From Thermodesulfovibrionia bacterium (GTDB lineage: Bacteria > Nitrospirota > Thermodesulfovibrionia > UBA6902): 64,000 nucleotides of DNA. The notes beneath the pieces are model-generated. The model made no database searches. It had not been told where the DNA came from and saw only the letters and a list, made by a program, of their open reading frames with translations. Positions 47,531 to 56,770 of the stretch are shown here, piece by piece. The translations under genes were made by a program, and so were the position numbers. The stretch's first letter is position 1. Every line of letters begins with the position of its first letter. The stretch lies in the NCBI GenBank assembly GCA_947259645.1, contig CAMYND010000009.1, positions 71,241-135,240 on the forward strand. Direction: 5' to 3'.

Positions 47531-48483
47531 TGGATAAAGCAAAACCCATTATTATTGCAGGCGCAGTTTTGCTCATATTGTTTGTTGTTGTTTCATCAGC
47601 CTATATTGTTCGCGAGACAGAACAGGTGATCATTACGCAGTTTGGTAAACCTATTGGAGAGCCGATTGTAGACCCAGGCATACATTTCAAGATTCCTGTT
47701 GTCCAGCAGGCTAATTTCTTTGACAAACGGTTTCTTGAGTGGGATGGAGATCCCAATCAGGTCCCGACAAAAGACAAGAGGTTTATCTGGGTCGATACGT
47801 ATGCCCGGTGGAGAATCAAAGACCCTCTCCTGTTTTTTCAGCGCGTTAGAGATGAACGGGGTGCTCAATCAAGACTTGATGATATGCTTGATGGTGAGAC
47901 CAGGAATGCTATTGCAAAACACCTTCTCGTTGAGATAGTGCGCTCGACGAACCGCCAACCTCAGCTGCCCGAAGGCTCGCCAGAAGGGGAGCTGGCAGAA
48001 AAATTACAGGAAATAAAAATCGGAAGAGAGGAAATTACCCGGTCTATTATTATAGCTGCTGCGCCGCGGACTCTTGAACTCGGCATCGAGCTTCTTGATC
48101 TGCGACTGAAGCGGATTAACTATGTTGAAGAGGTTCAGAAGAAGATTTATGAGAGGATGATTACCGAGCGGAAAAGGATAGCGGATAAATTCCGTTCAGA
48201 GGGTCAGGGTCTTGCCTCCAGGATACTCGGAGATAAAGAGAGAGAATTGAAAAAAATAGAATCAGGCGCGTACAAGACTTCACAGGAGATTATCGGTAAA
48301 GCCGATGGAGAGGCAACAAAGATTTATGCTGCTGCCTATAACAAGAGCACTGAGTCGCAAGAGTTCTATCGCTTTCTGAAAACAATGGAAACCTATAAGA
48401 CTACGCTGTCAGAAAAAGACTGGCTCATACTCTCCACAAAAGGTGCGTTCTTTAAGTATTTGCAGGATATGACAGGTAAGTGA
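47530..48483 (+). CDS. hflC: HflC-like SPFH/band-7 membrane protein
   Basis: ETEQVIITQFGKPIGEPIVDPGIHFKIPVVQQANFFDKRFLEWDG. Confidence 0.93.
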   Translation: MDKAKPIIIAGAVLLILFVVVSSAYIVRETEQVIITQFGKPIGEPIVDPGIHFKIPVVQQANFFDKRFLEWDGDPNQVPTKDKRFIWVDTYARWRIKDPLLFFQRVRDERGAQSRLDDMLDGETRNAIAKHLLVEIVRSTNRQPQLPEGSPEGELAEKLQEIKIGREEITRSIIIAAAPRTLELGIELLDLRLKRINYVEEVQKKIYERMITERKRIADKFRSEGQGLASRILGDKERELKKIESGAYKTSQEIIGKADGEATKIYAAAYNKSTESQEFYRFLKTMETYKTTLSEKDWLILSTKGAFFKYLQDMTGK

Positions 48484-48515
48484 GCAAAGAAGTAGTGTTT
48501 GTGAAAAATATGTAT

Positions 48516-48550
48516 GCCGGGGGCTCAGTTTCGCTCCCGGCCCTTTTTTT
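48516..48550 (+). terminator. Rho-independent terminator after hflC
   Basis: GCCGGGGGC-tcagtttc-GCTCCCGGC stem followed by a T-run. Confidence 0.9.
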
Positions 48551-48578
48551 ATGCATAAAATCTGAACGAGAATAGATT

Positions 48579-50054
48579 ATGAAAATAGCGCTGATTATAC
48601 CCAGGAACAGTTCTGAAAAAGAAAAAAGCTTTTACGATTTCGAGTTTTTATCCAAATTTCTCTTCTCTCATAAATACTTTTCCTACCTTCTCGCGGTTCC
48701 CACGCTGGCATCATTGACTCCGCCTGAGCATGAGATCAGGGTATTTGATGAAAATATTGAAGCTGTGGACTATGAGTGGGGAGCTGACCTTGCCGCGATA
48801 AGTGTACGGACCCTCTTTGCCCGAAGAGCATATGAACTAGGCGACAGGTTCCGGAAAAAGGGCGTTATGACGGTAATGGGCGGAATCCATCCGTCAATGT
48901 GCCCTGACGAGGCCCTCGAGCATTCTGATTCAGTGGTCATAGGCGAGGCAGAGCATGTCTGGAGCAGTCTCTTGAATGATGCTCAAAATGGGGGTTTGAA
49001 GAGGACCTATCAGGCTGAAGAGCCGGCTGACCTTACCTCTTTTCCTGCTCCGCAAAGATCCTGTCTCTCAAGAAATATGTACTTCTCAGATATTGTTCAA
49101 ACGACCAAAGGATGTCCGTTCAAATGCGAGTTCTGCTCAGTTCATGCCTTTGACGGCCAGAAGATACGAAACAAAACAGTTGACCAGGTGCTAACCGAGA
49201 TAAGGGGAATCGTTGGTGCAAGTTCCGGATACAAGAAGAAATCGATTTTCTTTGCTGACGACAACATTATCGCAAACAAAAAATTTGCCGGAGAACTTTT
49301 TACCGCCCTGAAGCCCTTCAATCTCAACTGGTCGTGCCAGGCCTCTATCAATGTCTCAAAGGAAGAGGAACTGCTCAGGCTGATGAAGGAGAGCGGATGC
49401 GGTGCCATCTTGATTGGGTTTGAGTCTGTGTCAGAAGATAACCTCTCGAGCATGGGCAAGGGGGTGAATCTCAGGCATGACTATATAGGAGCGATCGAAA
49501 AGATCCAGTCCTACGGGATTCTGGTCCACAGTTCATTTATACTGGGGTATGATTTTGACACGAAGGACTCTTTTGATGAACTGATTCATTTTATCAATGA
49601 GGCAAACCTGCTGATGCCGGCCATTAATATCCTGACGCCCTTTCCCGGCACAAAGCTCTTTAAGCGCCTTGAACGTGAGGACCGGATTTTACACAAGGAC
49701 TGGAGTAAATATGATGCAAAACATGTAGTGTTCCGTCCCTCCCTGCTGACGACTGATGAACTGCTCGCGGGGCACAGGAAGGTCATGAGAGAGCTCTACT
49801 CATTTGACTCCCTGTATAAAAAACTGAACTATTACTTGGACATAGATTTCTGGAAGCACTCCAATGAAGTTGATCCGATAAAGCTTAAATACCGCCTTCT
49901 CTTTGCCTTCAGGCTCTGTACTCTCCTGATTTCTTCTAATTGGGAACGGTCAAAGTTTATCTTGAAAATAATACCGAAGGTGTTCCACAGGAGGGTACGG
50001 ATCTCTACTATTCTGACACTGATGGCGTACAATGACTATTCCTATGCGTTGTGA
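48579..50054 (+). CDS. B12-binding-domain radical SAM protein
   Basis: MGGIHPSMCPDEALEHSDSVVIGEAE; CPFKCEFCSVHAF (CxxxCxxC). Confidence 0.93.
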   Translation: MKIALIIPRNSSEKEKSFYDFEFLSKFLFSHKYFSYLLAVPTLASLTPPEHEIRVFDENIEAVDYEWGADLAAISVRTLFARRAYELGDRFRKKGVMTVMGGIHPSMCPDEALEHSDSVVIGEAEHVWSSLLNDAQNGGLKRTYQAEEPADLTSFPAPQRSCLSRNMYFSDIVQTTKGCPFKCEFCSVHAFDGQKIRNKTVDQVLTEIRGIVGASSGYKKKSIFFADDNIIANKKFAGELFTALKPFNLNWSCQASINVSKEEELLRLMKESGCGAILIGFESVSEDNLSSMGKGVNLRHDYIGAIEKIQSYGILVHSSFILGYDFDTKDSFDELIHFINEANLLMPAINILTPFPGTKLFKRLEREDRILHKDWSKYDAKHVVFRPSLLTTDELLAGHRKVMRELYSFDSLYKKLNYYLDIDFWKHSNEVDPIKLKYRLLFAFRLCTLLISSNWERSKFILKIIPKVFHRRVRISTILTLMAYNDYSYAL

Positions 50055-50068
50055 CATCACTGCGATGT

Positions 50069-50533
50069 TTATTCTTCATTGTTCCTCTCCTGTGCCAGTT
50101 CCCAGGCTTTAACAACCGCTTCTTCCGCTGAATTCAGATGCACGACACCGGGGATGTCCTTCCAGGTTTGAATACCGATTACCGGTTTCCCCAGCTTCAG
50201 GGCGATGGCGATTTCCGAGAGGGTCCCGTATTCTCCTGAGACGGCAATTACCGCGTCTGCTGAGCGCACGATAATGGTGTTTCTTGCATGACTCAACCCG
50301 GTAGTGACAGGCACTGTGACGTAGGCATTCGCCTCTTTTTTGCTGAAGCCGGGAAGTATGCCGACCGCTGTTCCGCCAGCCTCTTTTGTCCCTTTCGACG
50401 CTGCCTCCATTACTCCTCCGAGCCCTCCTGTCATCAGCACAGCCCCTTTTTGAGCCACGAGCCTGCCGACTTCCTCTGCTAAACCATATAGTTCATCACT
50501 GCAGGAGGCCGCGCCTATAACTGAAATGATCAT
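50069..50533 (-). CDS. TIGR00725/LOG-type (lysine decarboxylase-like fold) protein
   Basis: GGLGGVMEAASKGTKEAGGTAVGILPG...AVIAVSGEYGTLSEIAIALK. Confidence 0.88.
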   Translation of the reverse strand: MIISVIGAASCSDELYGLAEEVGRLVAQKGAVLMTGGLGGVMEAASKGTKEAGGTAVGILPGFSKKEANAYVTVPVTTGLSHARNTIIVRSADAVIAVSGEYGTLSEIAIALKLGKPVIGIQTWKDIPGVVHLNSAEEAVVKAWELAQERNNEE

Positions 50534-50865
50534 GAAGTTATATTACCTCAACTAATCAGGGATTACAATTGCGCAAGGTCTTTAAAGTCTTTAAAATTAG
50601 ACACTTTCAATTGTTATTCTTTGCGACTATCAAAGCATGTTTGCGCCTGTCTGATGAATTTTGCTGCTAAAGATAGTCGCTGTGGTAACCTTTCCTGTCC
50701 TGACAGTCTCTTCACACCATCGAGAAAGGCGTCAGAGTCTATTCTTCATTCATCTGATCAATTTCACACAATTGGCATTATCTTGCTCTGTAGATTCACC
50801 TGAAGCAGAATGGGACTGACTATGATATTATGTTACTTAAAATTACTGAATGAGAGGTTGTGAGA

Positions 50866-52494
50866 ATGAAAAAGGATTTTGCAAACGCGTCTGAGTGCTG
50901 GAAAGCAGTGCTGGCTGATGTTTCAAACACAGAGGTTTTAACATATATCGAGAAGTTTGCGCGGGAAAATACTGAGCCGGCAGAGATTGTGTTTGGTACG
51001 TCAGGGTGGAGAGGAGAAATCGGCACTGACTATACATTCAATAATGTGCGGGTGGTGACTTCAGCCATCATCTCCATGTTTAAGTCCTCTGATCCCGAAG
51101 TTATAAGGGCGATGGGAGTATCGGACTTTGAGGAAATACAGCAAAGAGGCGTGATTGTAGGGCATGACAACCGTTTTCTCGGCGCTGACTTTGCCGGAGA
51201 GGTGATCGGTCTGCTCCAGAACGCCGGAATCAAGGTATGGTACGCAGGAGAGTCGCCCACACCGGAATTCTCAGCAGGAATCGAAATGTTGAATGCTGCA
51301 TGCTGCATTAACCTGACCCCTTCTCATAATCCGGCCAACTATGGCGGTTATAAATTTAATCCCTCTGACGGAGGTCCGGCAGGGCCTGAGATAACAAAAA
51401 AAATAGAAGAGGGTGCTAACCGTATGATGAACGAGTCAGTGGTCCTCCCCCCGGCAGAGCCCCGGGACGTTGAACGAGTAGACCTGACAGAGCTGTATAT
51501 ACGGTACCTCAATGAAAGAAAAACCATTGATCTCGATAAGATAAAGAAATTTATTGAGAGCGAGGACTGTATAATTTGTATAGACAATGTCCATGGCTCT
51601 ACACGGGGACGGATTCAAAAAATTATAGGTGACAGCGGGAAAATACATTATCTGAGAACTGATGATGACTATCTCTTCGGGGGAGTGGCTCCTGAACCTT
51701 CAGATCGGAATATGGAAAATCTTGCCAGGATGCTCAGGGATAGCAGCGCCAAATTCAAACTTGGTGTGATTCTCGACCCTGATGGTGACAGGATCCGCCA
51801 TGCTGACGGCACCATGAAGATAGCAATGAACTATTTTGGAGCAATGGCTCTGCATTTTCTTAAGGTACATAAAGGATTCACCGGAGTTGCGGCAAAATCA
51901 GTAGGGACAAGCAATCTCGTAAATGCCATCGCCGAAAAACTAAATGTACCGATAAGGGAAACACAGGTCGGATTTAAAAATTTTCGTCCCTATATGATCC
52001 GTCAGGCCCGGGAAAGAGCCATTGTCTGCTTCGAAGAGTCAGACGGTATCTCAGGATTTAACCACACCCTGGAAAAAGACGCGTTATTCGGTATTCTGCT
52101 GGCAATCGAGATGATGGCTGTTACCGGCAAGAACCTCGGTGATTACCTGATAGACATAATGGATGAATTTGGCTATTACTACCCTGACCGCTCAGGAATT
52201 GAAGTAGACCGGTCTCTCGCAGGTGAGGAACTGAAGCAGCGGCTTTCAGTCATCAAAGAGAAGTACAAAAAAGGAACTGATGTCACCATCAACGGGAATC
52301 TCAGGACTATTAAAGATGTAATTACTGTTGACGGAACAAAAATTGTCTTTGATGATGGTTCATGGTTAATGATAAGACCATCAGGTACAGAGCCGAAAGT
52401 GAGATTTTATATCGAAGCAAGGACAGAGGATGAAAAGAAAGCTGTTTTCACTCTGGCCGAGCAGATAACGAAAGAGGCGATCAGTGCTGGCTGA
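50866..52494 (+). CDS. Phosphoglucomutase/phosphomannomutase family protein
   Basis: FGTSGWRGEIGTDYTF, LTPSHNPANYGGYKFNPSDGGPAG, DPDGDRIRHADG, IRPSGTEPKVRFYIEA; ATG 50866 preferred. Confidence 0.95.
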   Translation: MKKDFANASECWKAVLADVSNTEVLTYIEKFARENTEPAEIVFGTSGWRGEIGTDYTFNNVRVVTSAIISMFKSSDPEVIRAMGVSDFEEIQQRGVIVGHDNRFLGADFAGEVIGLLQNAGIKVWYAGESPTPEFSAGIEMLNAACCINLTPSHNPANYGGYKFNPSDGGPAGPEITKKIEEGANRMMNESVVLPPAEPRDVERVDLTELYIRYLNERKTIDLDKIKKFIESEDCIICIDNVHGSTRGRIQKIIGDSGKIHYLRTDDDYLFGGVAPEPSDRNMENLARMLRDSSAKFKLGVILDPDGDRIRHADGTMKIAMNYFGAMALHFLKVHKGFTGVAAKSVGTSNLVNAIAEKLNVPIRETQVGFKNFRPYMIRQARERAIVCFEESDGISGFNHTLEKDALFGILLAIEMMAVTGKNLGDYLIDIMDEFGYYYPDRSGIEVDRSLAGEELKQRLSVIKEKYKKGTDVTINGNLRTIKDVITVDGTKIVFDDGSWLMIRPSGTEPKVRFYIEARTEDEKKAVFTLAEQITKEAISAG

Positions 52495-52524
52495 TCAATA
52501 TTTATTCACATTACAAAATTTACT

Positions 52525-52552
52525 GTAGGGGCACGGCATGCCGTGCCCTTAC
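52525..52552. repeat. Perfect or near-perfect palindrome (14-bp arms, one G-T pair)
   Basis: GTAGGGGCACGGCATGCCGTGCCCTTAC between convergent genes. Confidence 0.9.
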
Positions 52553-52568
52553 TCCAACACCGCATTTC

Positions 52569-53033
52569 CTAAACAATTACTAATGAATCTTCACAGCCAA
52601 ACTCATTTGCAACATAGTTATCAGCATGCCAGTCATTTTCCCACCGTATGGAATCAATGAGGTACCTGAACCTGTATTCTTTGCTCGCGGGCAATTTCAG
52701 GGTTATTTTGAAATCCCCGCTTTTCAGTTTCTGCATCTCTGATTCTGTTCTGTTCCAGTTATTGAAATCGCCGACTATCGTTACTATCCTGGCATTCTGT
52801 GCTGCCTCTTTCGGCAATTTGAAGGTAACATTGCAGGTGCCATTGGATTTTAAGTACTGTTTTTTGATGCCTGTAGCTGCTTGTGGCGCTGATTTTTCCG
52901 TGCTCTTTTTTTTGATACTTGTGGCCGCTTTAGGCACTGGTTTTTTTTCGACCTTTTTTGGGGTCCCGCTGCTTCGCGGTTTCATCTTTTTTTTGACTTT
53001 CATAACGTCTCCTTTAACCATGCATATATTCAA
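52569..53033 (-). CDS. Glycogen-binding (AMPK/isoamylase N-terminal-like) domain protein with Lys-rich N-terminus
   Basis: VTFKLPKEAAQNARIVTIVGDFNNWNRTESEMQKLKSGDFKITLKLPASKEYRFRYLIDSIRWENDWHADNYVANEFG. Confidence 0.88.
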   Translation of the reverse strand: MNICMVKGDVMKVKKKMKPRSSGTPKKVEKKPVPKAATSIKKKSTEKSAPQAATGIKKQYLKSNGTCNVTFKLPKEAAQNARIVTIVGDFNNWNRTESEMQKLKSGDFKITLKLPASKEYRFRYLIDSIRWENDWHADNYVANEFGCEDSLVIV

Positions 53034-53390
53034 GTTGCCTTCCGTTTTTACCTATACGGGATAACCTGTTATGAACTTTAGAGCCACCACTGTATTTTTT
53101 GCTTTAAAATAAAGGTAATATCCAGTATATTAAGCAGATGGTGGAGCGTTCAATGTCACATGGCCGGTAAAATATAGTTTAGATGCGCCTCGCCTCGCCT
53201 CATCTCAGAAGCGGAGCTGATTCTATCATACGGTCATTGACAATGTAAAGAAGGTCCGGTGAGGATCTTCAGTATGAGCTGATTAGTATTAATAAAAGAT
53301 TGATTCTGTCGCATGGCACTGACTATTGCCGGTTGGGGACAAGTTAACTCCATCTGCGACATGTTGCATCTAAGGAAAAAGGAAGGGTCT

Positions 53391-53777
53391 ATGGAACAAA
53401 GAAAGATGATTGCAAAATTCAAGGACGGATCGATAATTAAGGGTACTTCCCGTGATTTTTCTTCAACAAAAGCATCATTTCATATGAAATCAATAGATGG
53501 GGGCATCTTTATTCTTAAAATAACTGATTTGAAGGCGATATTTTTTGTCAAAGATTTTGATGGAAACAGGGAACATAAAAAAGAGTATAAAGATGTGAGG
53601 ATCTGGGACGGCAAAAAAGTCCAGGTGGAGTTTACTGATGGAGAGTTTATAACCGGCTACACAATGCATTTTGATGTAAATCGGCCCGGTTTTTCTCTTA
53701 TTCCGGGTGACCTGCAAAGCAACAATGAAGAAATTTATGTTATCACGTCTGCTATAAAAGACGTTACATTTCTGTAG
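53391..53777 (+). CDS. Uncharacterised protein, possibly DUF6982-like
   Basis: KKVQVEFTDGEFITGYTMHFDVNRPGFSLIPGDLQSNNEEIYVITSAIKDVTFL; likely start ATG 53391. Confidence 0.55.
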   Translation: MEQRKMIAKFKDGSIIKGTSRDFSSTKASFHMKSIDGGIFILKITDLKAIFFVKDFDGNREHKKEYKDVRIWDGKKVQVEFTDGEFITGYTMHFDVNRPGFSLIPGDLQSNNEEIYVITSAIKDVTFL

Positions 53778-53819
53778 AGGGTGCGGGAAGAGCCAGGGAA
53801 TGCAGGAAAAGAACGTATT

Positions 53820-56753
53820 TTATTTCAACCTAAAATCAACTCGACTGTTCTTTAAATTGTCCTTTTTCTCTGGACTCAGTGATTCAGGTTCTATCAAAAA
53901 AACCCGTTTAGGGTCGATCTTACCGGATTTCAGGAAAAAGCCCGTTACCTCTGTTGCCCGTTCCGATGCAAGTTTCCGCAGGTCATCATCAGAGACTACT
54001 ATATGCGTGAGCATCAATTTTTCCATCTCCCCGGCTGGCAGTTTTTTGTCTGTTCCTGAACTGTTTTTAGGTTTCGGAAACGTATCTTCTTCATAGGCCA
54101 TGATCAGATATTTCTCATATTCCTCCGGTTCTATCTTTATCTCATCCACGGGCACAGTTGAATGGCCCTTCTGCAGAGCCGTTGCTTTCAGTTTCTGGGC
54201 CTTCAGTTTTTTTCTGAATAGATATTGCCTCAGACCTTCCTTGTCATTTTCAAGGTCCACATAGCCCTCAATATCAATCTTCAAAGAAGGCCGGTCAGAA
54301 AGCGCGGTCACAAGCTTGTTCAGTTTATCCTGTTCCTGCTCCCTGATAAAGGCACTGGCATAGTCAAATTCTATATAACTCAGTTCTTCTCCGCCCCCGA
54401 CGATAGCGCCCAGCAAAGCAAAGGGAGAAGTAGCGGCCTTTACGAGAATATTCAGGAGCAATTTAATAATCACACTTCCTATACTGAATTCCGGATCATC
54501 TGTTTTTCCTGACACCGGGAGGTCCAGCGTAATCTCGCCCTTTCTGTTTTTCAGGAGGGCAACAGCAAGCTTGACCGGAAGTTTTGTGGCATCCGGGCTT
54601 TCTACGCGTTTCCCAAAGGTGAATTGGTCAAGAAATACATTGTTTTGCGATTGAAGTTTCTTCTTATCGATCAGGTACTTCAGATCAAGGTCTAATTTCC
54701 CCTTTTGAATGGTGTGCCCGACATATTTATGTGCATACGGAGTTAAGGGGCTCAGGTCCATATTGTTAAAATCAATTTTAAGGTCAACGAACAGTTCATC
54801 TCCCAGAGGATTGATTGCGCCGGTGATTTCCAATAGGGCTGAGCTCTCTAGTTTTCCCTTCAGATCAACATCAGCCCTGCTCCCCTCTTCAGATGAAAGG
54901 CCTGATATTCTCCCGCCGATTTCCAGAAGGCTCGCAGAATATCCGGGTTTTATCTGTTTGTCTGAAAAGTTTACTGTCCCTCCCTGGAGTGTGACAGCAT
55001 TAATTATTACCTTTGCCTTCTGACCTCCCTCTTCCGTGTCTGCAGGCTCATCAGGAGGTTCAGTGAGAGCGGGAGTTTCTCCATCTTTCTCTTTCTTGAT
55101 TTTCTGTACGTTGAGAGTCCCGTCTGAATTTACGATGAGACGGGAATAAAAATCAGAAAGGGCAATCTCCTGTATATTCAGGAAGGCGGGATTAGTTGCA
55201 TAATCAATACCGTTAACGAAAAGAGAGTTCCATTTAAGAAAATCTTCTGCTGAGGCTTTATCTATTGACACGAAATTTGTCAGGGAGACCTTCCCCTTAA
55301 AATTCATTGATAATTCGCCATCTTTCTCTGTATCGTAACTGATCTTCCCATCAGCCGAGATATTTCCGTCAGTAACCATGATATTCAGGTTCTCCGAGAT
55401 ATACGGTTGCAGGGGGGTAATATTGAGGTTTTCTATGCTGAGATCCATATCTCCTGCAATGGGGTTAATCCCAAAGGAACTCTTAGCGGAAACCGTGCCC
55501 TTCTTATTGAAGTCAAAGGAATAAGAGAGCGAGGCCCGGCTGTCCCTGCTCAAGGAGATATTCTCGGCCCTCAGTTTTATCTTGCCTGCTGTAAGGCTGA
55601 CAGGAACAGCTGGCGCGCGGTCTTCAAACTGTATCGCGTAATCATCGTGAACAACGTTATTGATCAGGACATCCCATGGCTCTTCTTTCTTTTCTTTGGC
55701 TGCTTGTTCCAGTTCTTTTGCTACTTTAGGCAGAGGTCTTTCCATGTTTAATGCGCCGTCTTTATTACGTCTCACTACGATCGTGCCTTTCTCTGAATTC
55801 ATTTCACCGATTGTCAGTTTCTGATTGCTGAAATCTACGACTACCTTTTCCAGAGAATAGAGCGGTATGTTTACCATTGGATTACCATCGTTGTCGACAA
55901 CATCCAGATCATGCAAGGAAATGTCTCCAGAAAGGGTCAGTGTATTTTCTTTCTCATTATATTGCCTGAACGAGATCCGTGCTTTACTGTCTATCATCCC
56001 TGTGAGGACTTTGAAGTTCATCTGCAGAGGCACGTATTCAAGGTAGTGGGGAATATTGACCGCCTTTATATCCAGATCAATATCAGTCTGCAGAGAATCA
56101 TGAAATGGCTTTGTTTTTCCTTGAATGGAGACGGGAGTTTTGTTAATATCCGCCCTGAAAAGAGGCTGGACATAGGTATCAATATTATAGGGTAAATTTG
56201 ATATCATCGGAATCCTGACAGTGATGTCCCGGACAGTATGCCGAGTTTTTTTCGGGCCGTCAAAAAAATCAATGTTTCCTTTTACCACCTCTATATTATT
56301 TACTGAAAATCTCAAAGGGGGAGATTCTGAAGCAGGCTTCTTATTGCCTCCCTCAAGTAAATCTGACACACTGTATGATCCGTCATCATTGCGGACAATA
56401 TTTATATAGGGTTGATACAGGCGTGCTTCCTTCAGGATCAGACCCTTTTCCTTCAATGAAGCCGCCTGGACGTTTGTTGAAAACCCGGTAAATGAGAAGA
56501 GCGGCCCTGACTTGTCACGCTTTTGAACGGTGAAATTATTGACATACAGGGATAGCACGTACGGATTGAAATTTGTACTGGCGATACTGACTTCACGATT
56601 GAGCAGCGCAGAGAGTTCTTTTGTAAGAATTGATTTAATAACAGGCGATACAATGAGAAATCCTGCAAGTGTATAAACAGTAAGAAGCACGATTATCCAT
56701 TGAAGGGCCTTGATAATAAAAGAGGGAGATGTTGTTTTATCAGTGCTCTGCAT
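53820..56753 (-). CDS. DUF748/AsmA-like large periplasmic protein
   Basis: 977 aa; N-terminal TM; LKGKLESSALLEITGAINPLGDELFVDLKIDFNNMDLSPLTPYAHKYVGHTIQKGKLDLDLKY. Confidence 0.85.
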   Translation of the reverse strand: MQSTDKTTSPSFIIKALQWIIVLLTVYTLAGFLIVSPVIKSILTKELSALLNREVSIASTNFNPYVLSLYVNNFTVQKRDKSGPLFSFTGFSTNVQAASLKEKGLILKEARLYQPYINIVRNDDGSYSVSDLLEGGNKKPASESPPLRFSVNNIEVVKGNIDFFDGPKKTRHTVRDITVRIPMISNLPYNIDTYVQPLFRADINKTPVSIQGKTKPFHDSLQTDIDLDIKAVNIPHYLEYVPLQMNFKVLTGMIDSKARISFRQYNEKENTLTLSGDISLHDLDVVDNDGNPMVNIPLYSLEKVVVDFSNQKLTIGEMNSEKGTIVVRRNKDGALNMERPLPKVAKELEQAAKEKKEEPWDVLINNVVHDDYAIQFEDRAPAVPVSLTAGKIKLRAENISLSRDSRASLSYSFDFNKKGTVSAKSSFGINPIAGDMDLSIENLNITPLQPYISENLNIMVTDGNISADGKISYDTEKDGELSMNFKGKVSLTNFVSIDKASAEDFLKWNSLFVNGIDYATNPAFLNIQEIALSDFYSRLIVNSDGTLNVQKIKKEKDGETPALTEPPDEPADTEEGGQKAKVIINAVTLQGGTVNFSDKQIKPGYSASLLEIGGRISGLSSEEGSRADVDLKGKLESSALLEITGAINPLGDELFVDLKIDFNNMDLSPLTPYAHKYVGHTIQKGKLDLDLKYLIDKKKLQSQNNVFLDQFTFGKRVESPDATKLPVKLAVALLKNRKGEITLDLPVSGKTDDPEFSIGSVIIKLLLNILVKAATSPFALLGAIVGGGEELSYIEFDYASAFIREQEQDKLNKLVTALSDRPSLKIDIEGYVDLENDKEGLRQYLFRKKLKAQKLKATALQKGHSTVPVDEIKIEPEEYEKYLIMAYEEDTFPKPKNSSGTDKKLPAGEMEKLMLTHIVVSDDDLRKLASERATEVTGFFLKSGKIDPKRVFLIEPESLSPEKKDNLKNSRVDFRLK

Positions 56754-56770
56754 AGGAATATTCTATCACA

